From the NCBI RefSeq assembly GCF_020564935.1, contig NZ_JAJCXB010000037.1:1-64000 (forward strand): a stretch of 64,000 bases of DNA, written 5' to 3'. A program made the position numbers and the translations under genes. Under the pieces are notes generated by a model. That model saw only the letters and a program-made list of their open reading frames with translations, was not told where the DNA came from and made no database searches. How positions within the stretch are numbered: position 1 is the first letter of the stretch; every line of letters starts with the position of its first letter. Positions 59,700 to 64,000 of the stretch are shown here, piece after piece. The DNA is from Streptomyces pinistramenti. GTDB taxonomy: Bacteria; Actinomycetota; Actinomycetes; Streptomycetales; Streptomycetaceae.

Positions 59700-61466
59700 G
59701 TGCAACCATCCCGGGTGGAAGAGATCCGCTTTGCCGGCTGTCGTCGCGATACCCGGCGTCTGACGTGGGCGCAGCGCCTTCTGTGGAACGACACGCAGTG
59801 GCTCAAGCCGGAGGATCACTTCTACAATCAGGCGTTGCAATTCAAGATCCCTGAAGGACACTCCACGAGGGGCGTCTTGGATGCCTTGGGCGCTCTCGTG
59901 CAACGCCATGAGGCTCTGCGGACGCGCTTCACCGTCTCCGACGGCGGAGAGCCGATGCAGGAGGTGACTGCGGAAGGGGCCCTGTCGATAGATATCCTGT
60001 CAGCCGATGCCGATGCCGATGCCGATGCCGATGCCGATGCCGATGCCGATGCAGTGGCAAGTGAATGGCTCGACATCCATCATGACATTTCTTTCAACTT
60101 CCCCGAAGAATGGCCTACGAGGGCCGCAGTGGTCGAGGTCGACGGATCGCCGGACCGGGTCCTGTTCATCATCTCCCACATCACTATCGACGGGGTGGGC
60201 GAGAGAATACTTGAGAATGAACTCCACCGAATTGTGGCGGAGGGCGCTGAGCGCTCGTTGCGACGCAGTGCGGCGTACCAGCCGCTGGACCGAGCTGCGT
60301 ACGAGGCGACGCGGGAGGGGATCCGGCAGTCCGAGAGCACGCTCGGCTACTGGGAGGCTGCGCTGCGGGCGACACCTGCGCGCATGTTCTCCTATCCCCG
60401 AAGGGAACCCGCCCGGCCGCGTTACGTGAATGTTTCCATAAATTCGGAGGCGATCTCCGAGTCGCTGAACATCCTCGCGGGTCGTTACCGCGTCACCAAC
60501 CCCGCTGTACTGGCCGCAGCGACCGCGGCGGTGCTGAGTTCCGTGACCGGAAACAGCAACGTCCTCCTCAAGACCGTGAGCAATAATCGATTCGTCGAGG
60601 ACTTCAGTGACATGGTGGGTATTGCACTGGGGAACTCCCTCATGGCGGTTCCGGTCGGGCATCGCGGATTCACGGAAATCATCCTGGACGTCGGGAAGAT
60701 GGCCATAGATACCATCATGAATGCGCAGTGTGACTCCGTCGAGCTGTATGAGCGCGTAGCACGCCGGAATCACGAACGCGGTGTCTATACCGATCTCTTC
60801 GAAGCATTTATTAACGACCGCCGGTACCTCAAACGCCCGGGAGTCGGTGCGGAGCTTTCCGGTGCGGAGCTCCAAAAGCTGGCCGAGAAGTCCACCGTGT
60901 ACGTGAACGGTAGCTGGGAGCGGAAGAACGCCAAATTCTTTCTGGACGCGGGCCCGAACGTGGCAGGTGGCGACGACATATTTCATATCCTGGCGGACAC
61001 TGCCTTTCTCTCCATCGCGGAGATCAAGCAGACGCTGCGCGGTCTGGAGGCGCTCCTCATCACGGCGGTCGACCGCGAGGTGCCATGCGCGGAACTCCCG
61101 GACGTCATCGGCATACCACGACCGGAACGGGGCGTCGGTTGGAAGCTCATCGACCAGTGCTGGGTCGATATGGAGCAGGCAGCAGAAGTCCTGCGTCAGG
61201 TGTCGGGCAGTACGGACGCGGCCCTTTTCGCCGTCGATTCCGGGGCGGGGGAGGAGTTGGTGGCGTATGTCCGGAGTGGGGATCCCCAGGTGACCCCGGA
61301 GAGCATTCACCGTTCTTTTGTCGCCGCGCTGGAAGACCATCCCTCGGTGGCGGCCCCCGGCCGGTACGTCGTCTGCCGCAGCGTTCCTGAGTTGCCCGCG
61401 GCGGATGAAGCCGCCTGGATGCGGCAGCCGGTCGTCTACGCGGGGACCGGACGCACAGGGCGCTGA
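59700..61466 (+). CDS. Stand-alone NRPS condensation-domain protein with A-domain C-terminal remnant
   Basis: 588 residues. The condensation fold starts LTWAQRLLWNDTQWLKPEDH and has LVQRHEALRTRF, the active-site loop ISHITIDGVG (second His and DG kept, first His replaced by Ser), and the NNRFVEDFSDMVGIALGNSL block. After about 465 a weak AMP-binding C-terminal-like part appears (ELVAYVRSGDPQVTPESIHR, GRYVVCRSVPELPAAD). Near 102-117 is an (Asp-Ala)8 run. GTG 59700 has AAGGAG six bases upstream. Codon bias is weaker than in the rest of the window, pointing to transfer. It may acylate or condense an amino acid in trans; no carrier protein is nearby. Confidence 0.85.
   Translation: MQPSRVEEIRFAGCRRDTRRLTWAQRLLWNDTQWLKPEDHFYNQALQFKIPEGHSTRGVLDALGALVQRHEALRTRFTVSDGGEPMQEVTAEGALSIDILSADADADADADADADADAVASEWLDIHHDISFNFPEEWPTRAAVVEVDGSPDRVLFIISHITIDGVGERILENELHRIVAEGAERSLRRSAAYQPLDRAAYEATREGIRQSESTLGYWEAALRATPARMFSYPRREPARPRYVNVSINSEAISESLNILAGRYRVTNPAVLAAATAAVLSSVTGNSNVLLKTVSNNRFVEDFSDMVGIALGNSLMAVPVGHRGFTEIILDVGKMAIDTIMNAQCDSVELYERVARRNHERGVYTDLFEAFINDRRYLKRPGVGAELSGAELQKLAEKSTVYVNGSWERKNAKFFLDAGPNVAGGDDIFHILADTAFLSIAEIKQTLRGLEALLITAVDREVPCAELPDVIGIPRPERGVGWKLIDQCWVDMEQAAEVLRQVSGSTDAALFAVDSGAGEELVAYVRSGDPQVTPESIHRSFVAALEDHPSVAAPGRYVVCRSVPELPAADEAAWMRQPVVYAGTGRTGR
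60003..60050 (+). repeat. Eight tandem GCCGAT hexanucleotides inside the condensation gene
   Basis: Eight exact in-frame copies encode (Ala-Asp)8. Copy-number change would alter linker length without breaking the frame. The position is between two early elements of the condensation fold, where a surface loop is expected. Confidence 0.95.
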
Positions 61467-62933
61467 ACTGGGCAGTGACGGCCGGGAATCGGGCCCGGAT
61501 CCGGTCTGCGCTCAGGGCAACGGCTGGGCGCGCGGCGTTGGTGACGGCGTTGCCCGCCGCCCGGCTGCTGGCCTCGCCCCGTAGGCGGGGGCAGTGGCGT
61601 GGGCCGGCGATCGTGCATCCGTGATCGGCCCCGGAGGAACGCCGACACGCGCTTTTCGAACGGCCAGCGGGCGGTGCGGATCCCGTGGCCCGGGCGCCGG
61701 GCGCATGGCGCTCGGCGTATGCCTCGTGCGAAGGCGACGGAGCTGCTGTCACCGAAGGGCGCGTCCGTCTTACCGACCTCGATGACGAAGCGGACGCTGA
61801 CGGGCGGCGCGTCATCGACTGCACGGGGTGACACGGCCTGGAGCCGGAAGGTATCGGCGCCCTTGTGGGGCAGGGCGCGAAGGCGAGGATCTTGTGCGGC
61901 TTCGCGCCGGTCTCACGCGAGGCCTGGGTGATGCCGTCGCCGGGCGGCCCGCGGAGAGAGCGCAGGCCCGGCTGTCGTCGGGGCGTCATGCACTGCGCAG
62001 GCACGTGCCGTCGGGCGCGCTCGTCCGGCGTCCGCGGCACACCGGATCGGCCTTGGTGGCAGCCCGGTGGGTCCGCCGCTGCTCGCGCCCCGGGCCGCCA
62101 TCGGACATCCGCGGAGCCGGAACCGCGCGCTCGTCGGGGAGCAGGGGCTTCAGGTGGGCGAAGCCGGCCGTGCTGATCTTGGCCGGATGAGGCGCCTCGG
62201 TACGCGGTGCAGGGTCTTTTCGTGCGGCACCCGGCGGCAGCCCAGGAGTGAGTGGTGAGGCAGGCGGGGGAGCCGGTAGCGCACCCCGCCGGCTCCGCGC
62301 GGACCGGTGCGCGATGCGAACTCGTCGACCAGGCTGCGTACTTGATTCCGCGCGGGCCCCTTGCACAAGGCGTGTGGACGGGTGCGGGGCGAGCGGGAGC
62401 AGCGGCGGAGAGGTGGTGCGACGCACACGGCGCCTTTGTGGATCTTGGAGCGTGGAGAACTCTATGATCAACAGGGTTCGTATGTGCTTGCCCTTGAGAC
62501 TCGCTGCCTATGTCAACTGTTAACTGACCCAAGTCTGGATGAGCCGGGCAAATGCCAGGGCTCTGAGGTCGCGGCACGCTCCCTAAACCCATATATGGCC
62601 ACGAAAAATAGCCAGTTGGGGAAACGTTTCGGCCAGATGATGTTTCTCTGAGGCGGGGTCTGGATGCGCGCTAATTCATGCTCTACGATCAGTTCATCGT
62701 ACAGTTGATCTCCGACCTTCAATGAGTCTCACTTATCGCTGTACATTCCTTGAAAACTTTCACGCTGAAGGTATCCGCTGCGTCTGGAACCCTCCGACGC
62801 CGCTCGTTCTGCGGCATGCCTTCGCGTTTCCCTGGAATGGCCGGCTCAAGCTGTGGCCGGCCACACGAGCGGCCGTGGAAACCATCCACGGCTTGTCAGT
62901 TGTTCCCTCTAACCGTGAAGGAGGTGACCAGAC
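61467..62933. other. 1.5-kb gene-poor region
   Basis: No coding region can be supported. Long frames on both strands lack ribosome sites and family motifs. A leftward frame at about 62162-62090 encodes AHLKPLLPDERAVPAPRMSD, faintly like the start of IS5-type transposases. From about 62450 GC falls and stops appear in all frames. A 71-codon frame (62722-62937) has no ribosome site and ends on the peptide ATG. GTGGCCGGCCAC near 62854 is a 12-base palindrome; CACGG/CCGTG pairs could form a stem ending at the peptide's Shine-Dalgarno. Confidence 0.5.
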
Positions 62934-62993
62934 ATGACCGCCGAAGACTTCCTGGCATCGCGCGAATCGGGTGAGGCCGCGACGAAGTGGTAG
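62934..62993 (+). CDS. 19-residue peptide gene, candidate precursor peptide
   Basis: ATG 62934 to TAG 62993 encodes MTAEDFLASRESGEAATKW. AAGGAGGTGA (62918-62927) is complementary to ten bases of the 16S rRNA tail and is six bases from the ATG, the best ribosome site in the window, which argues strongly for real translation. The peptide is hydrophilic, with an acidic helix-like front resembling a leader and a C-terminal Lys-Trp. It is followed by a hairpin and then the HEAT/FGE-type enzyme gene. A modified-peptide precursor is the favoured reading; a regulatory leader peptide is the alternative. Confidence 0.6.
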   Translation: MTAEDFLASRESGEAATKW

Positions 62994-63011
62994 TCGCCGC
63001 CAGTAGATAAG

Positions 63012-63049
63012 TGAGTGCCGGGTGATCCCTTGGGTTCACCCGGCACTCA
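63012..63049 (+). terminator. Hairpin between the peptide and enzyme genes
   Basis: TGAGTGCCGGGTGA (63012-63025) and TCACCCGGCACTCA (63036-63049) form a perfect 14-bp stem with a 10-base loop, 19 bases after the peptide stop. It may partly terminate transcription, so the peptide is made in excess over the enzyme. Confidence 0.75.
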
Positions 63050-63082
63050 TCCGGCAGACCGTGACAACGATAGGCTGGGGTA

Positions 63083-64000
63083 ATGCTGCACGAGCTTGTG
63101 GATGGAGCGCTCCTGAGGTCTCTCGGTGGCCAGGAGTACCGCGATAGAATAGCGAAATTCGAGAAGGCACTGGCCGGTGCGGCGACCTCCGATCTATCCG
63201 TTCAGGAGCTGCGCGAGTGGGCCGTGGGGCACTCTGACTGGAATGTGCGGCGGCTGGCCGTGCAGACCCTGGCAGACCGTTTCCTTGAGCACTCGGGGGC
63301 CCGCGAGGCGATCAGCGAGGCGATTCACGACGACGTCGACTGGGTTGCCTTCACTGCCATCAAAGTCGCAGGTCAGTACCGCATCGCAGAGGCCGTGCCG
63401 CACATGATCCGCATCTCTGGCTGGCCCAGCAACTTCACCAGGCCGGCCTATGCGCGCAAGCCTGTCGGCTGCGGTGCCGCCTTCACCAAAAACGGGCTGA
63501 TCAACTTCTTTCGGTCGACCGATTTCCAAGAGTTGCGCGCGCTGGAGAACGAGCACTTTGCCGACCTCCATGCCAAAGTGGCAGCGGCGGCGAGGGAGCC
63601 TGATCTGAGCGATGCGGTCCTCATCCCGGCCGGGCCGTTCATCGCTGGAGCCCGGGTGCTGGAGATCGGCCCGTTTCAGATGGACAACACCGACAATCCG
63701 CTGCGGGTCGAGGAGTTGCCGGCCTACTACATGGACCGGACTGCGGTGACGAATCGCAGGTATTCTGATTTCCTCGCCGATGTCGGAGAGAGTCGCGAAT
63801 TCTCTCACCCGGACGAGCCCGAAGGCAAAGACTACACTCCGGCCCATTGGCATGACCTGCGTTTCAACCATCCCGACCATCCGGTCGTGGGAATCGACTG
63901 GTACGACGCCTACGCGTTTGCCAGGTGGGCCGGAGGGCGATTGCCTTCGGAAAACCAATGGGAGAAGGCGGCGCGCGGTACGGACGGACGCGTGTACCCC
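63083..64000 (+). CDS. HEAT-repeat/formylglycine-generating-enzyme (SUMF1) family protein, partial
   Basis: 306 codons are in the window and the frame is open at its edge. Residues 1-110 are helical HEAT-like repeats (SVQELREWAVGHSDWNVRRL, AVQTLADRFLEHSG, AEAVPHMIRIS). From about 185 the FGE-sulfatase domain begins: VLIPAGPFIAGARVLEIGPF, YMDRTAVTNRRYSDFLADVG, FNHPDHPVVGIDWYDAYAFA and WAGGRLPSENQWEKAARGTD. Family members oxidise cysteine to formylglycine or are non-heme iron oxygenases such as EgtB; the metal-ligand region lies partly beyond the edge. ATG 63083 lacks a strong ribosome site; GGCTGGGG is nearest. Confidence 0.85.
   Translation, partial: MLHELVDGALLRSLGGQEYRDRIAKFEKALAGAATSDLSVQELREWAVGHSDWNVRRLAVQTLADRFLEHSGAREAISEAIHDDVDWVAFTAIKVAGQYRIAEAVPHMIRISGWPSNFTRPAYARKPVGCGAAFTKNGLINFFRSTDFQELRALENEHFADLHAKVAAAAREPDLSDAVLIPAGPFIAGARVLEIGPFQMDNTDNPLRVEELPAYYMDRTAVTNRRYSDFLADVGESREFSHPDEPEGKDYTPAHWHDLRFNHPDHPVVGIDWYDAYAFARWAGGRLPSENQWEKAARGTDGRVYP

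Noticed and set aside
60003..60050. Tandem repeat as a CRISPR or phase-variation tract
   Set aside because: Six-base units have no spacers and cannot shift the frame.
61986..62471. IS5-like transposase remnant
   Set aside because: Only about 20 residues resemble a transposase N-terminus; no DDE motif or terminal inverted repeats were found.
62464..62523. Another 19-codon frame (MINRVRMCLPLRLAAYVNC)
   Set aside because: Only a weak GGAG precedes it, and it is unlike the peptide at 62934; chance is likely.

Overview
The window is high-GC DNA with codon usage, strong Shine-Dalgarno sites, frequent GTG starts and 4-base stop/start overlaps typical of Streptomyces. Gene content agrees: SpoIIE-type phosphatases, PaaX, Tat-exported phosphatase and lactonase, CYP105-like and CYP102-like P450s, a CabD-like EF-hand protein and an egtABCD cluster. 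There is no rRNA, tRNA, CRISPR array or convincing intact insertion sequence. The many catabolic, secreted and broken genes suggest an accessory or chromosome-arm region; that is an inference.

Left part (1-19.5 kb): aldehyde dehydrogenase, a TetR regulator with an N-terminal Cys motif, a PAS-GAF-PP2C-ATPase phosphatase, a deleted GH30 glycosidase followed by an intact GH18 chitinase, a frameshifted zinc-ribbon gene, a Tat metallophosphoesterase, a YndJ/DUF1990 pair behind a palindromic promoter, an AidB-like acyl-CoA dehydrogenase divergent from a PaaX regulator, an amino-acid permease, a lactonase, a TPR protein, a lipase-maturation-factor protein and a 56-residue orphan.

Sugar part (19.5-41 kb): GH29 fucosidase, then a leftward polyol/tetrose-type operon (triosephosphate-isomerase-like, RpiB-like, a broken transketolase, two zinc alcohol dehydrogenases) behind a large operator. 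Next come an APH(6)-like kinase, a CapA lipoprotein, a TetR gene, a complete P450-ferredoxin-reductase operon, a UvrA2-type ATPase, an EF-hand protein, the fused remains of a divergent LysR/LysE pair, a GH92 mannosidase behind a LacI-type operator, a secreted-protein gene stopped by an in-frame TAG, and an APC transporter.

Right part (41-58.8 kb): dodecin, a universal stress protein, a PAS-LuxR regulator divergent from a self-sufficient P450-reductase fusion, an FAD monooxygenase, a DUF2165 membrane protein, two different PI-PLC-type enzymes flanking a DUF4157 protein with two HExxH motifs, the ergothioneine operon egtA-B-C-D, an alanine-type aminotransferase, and an HxlR regulator with two tandem operators.

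Right end (58.8-64 kb): gene-poor DNA of weaker Streptomyces codon bias carries a stand-alone NRPS-type condensation protein with an in-frame hexanucleotide repeat. Beyond it lies the most promising novel unit: a 19-residue peptide gene with a perfect 10-base Shine-Dalgarno, a 14-bp-stem hairpin, and a HEAT-repeat/formylglycine-generating-enzyme-type protein that runs off the window. This looks like a possible ribosomal-peptide modification system. Seven genes or remnants are visibly broken by deletion, frameshift or nonsense change, so gene decay is a second theme.
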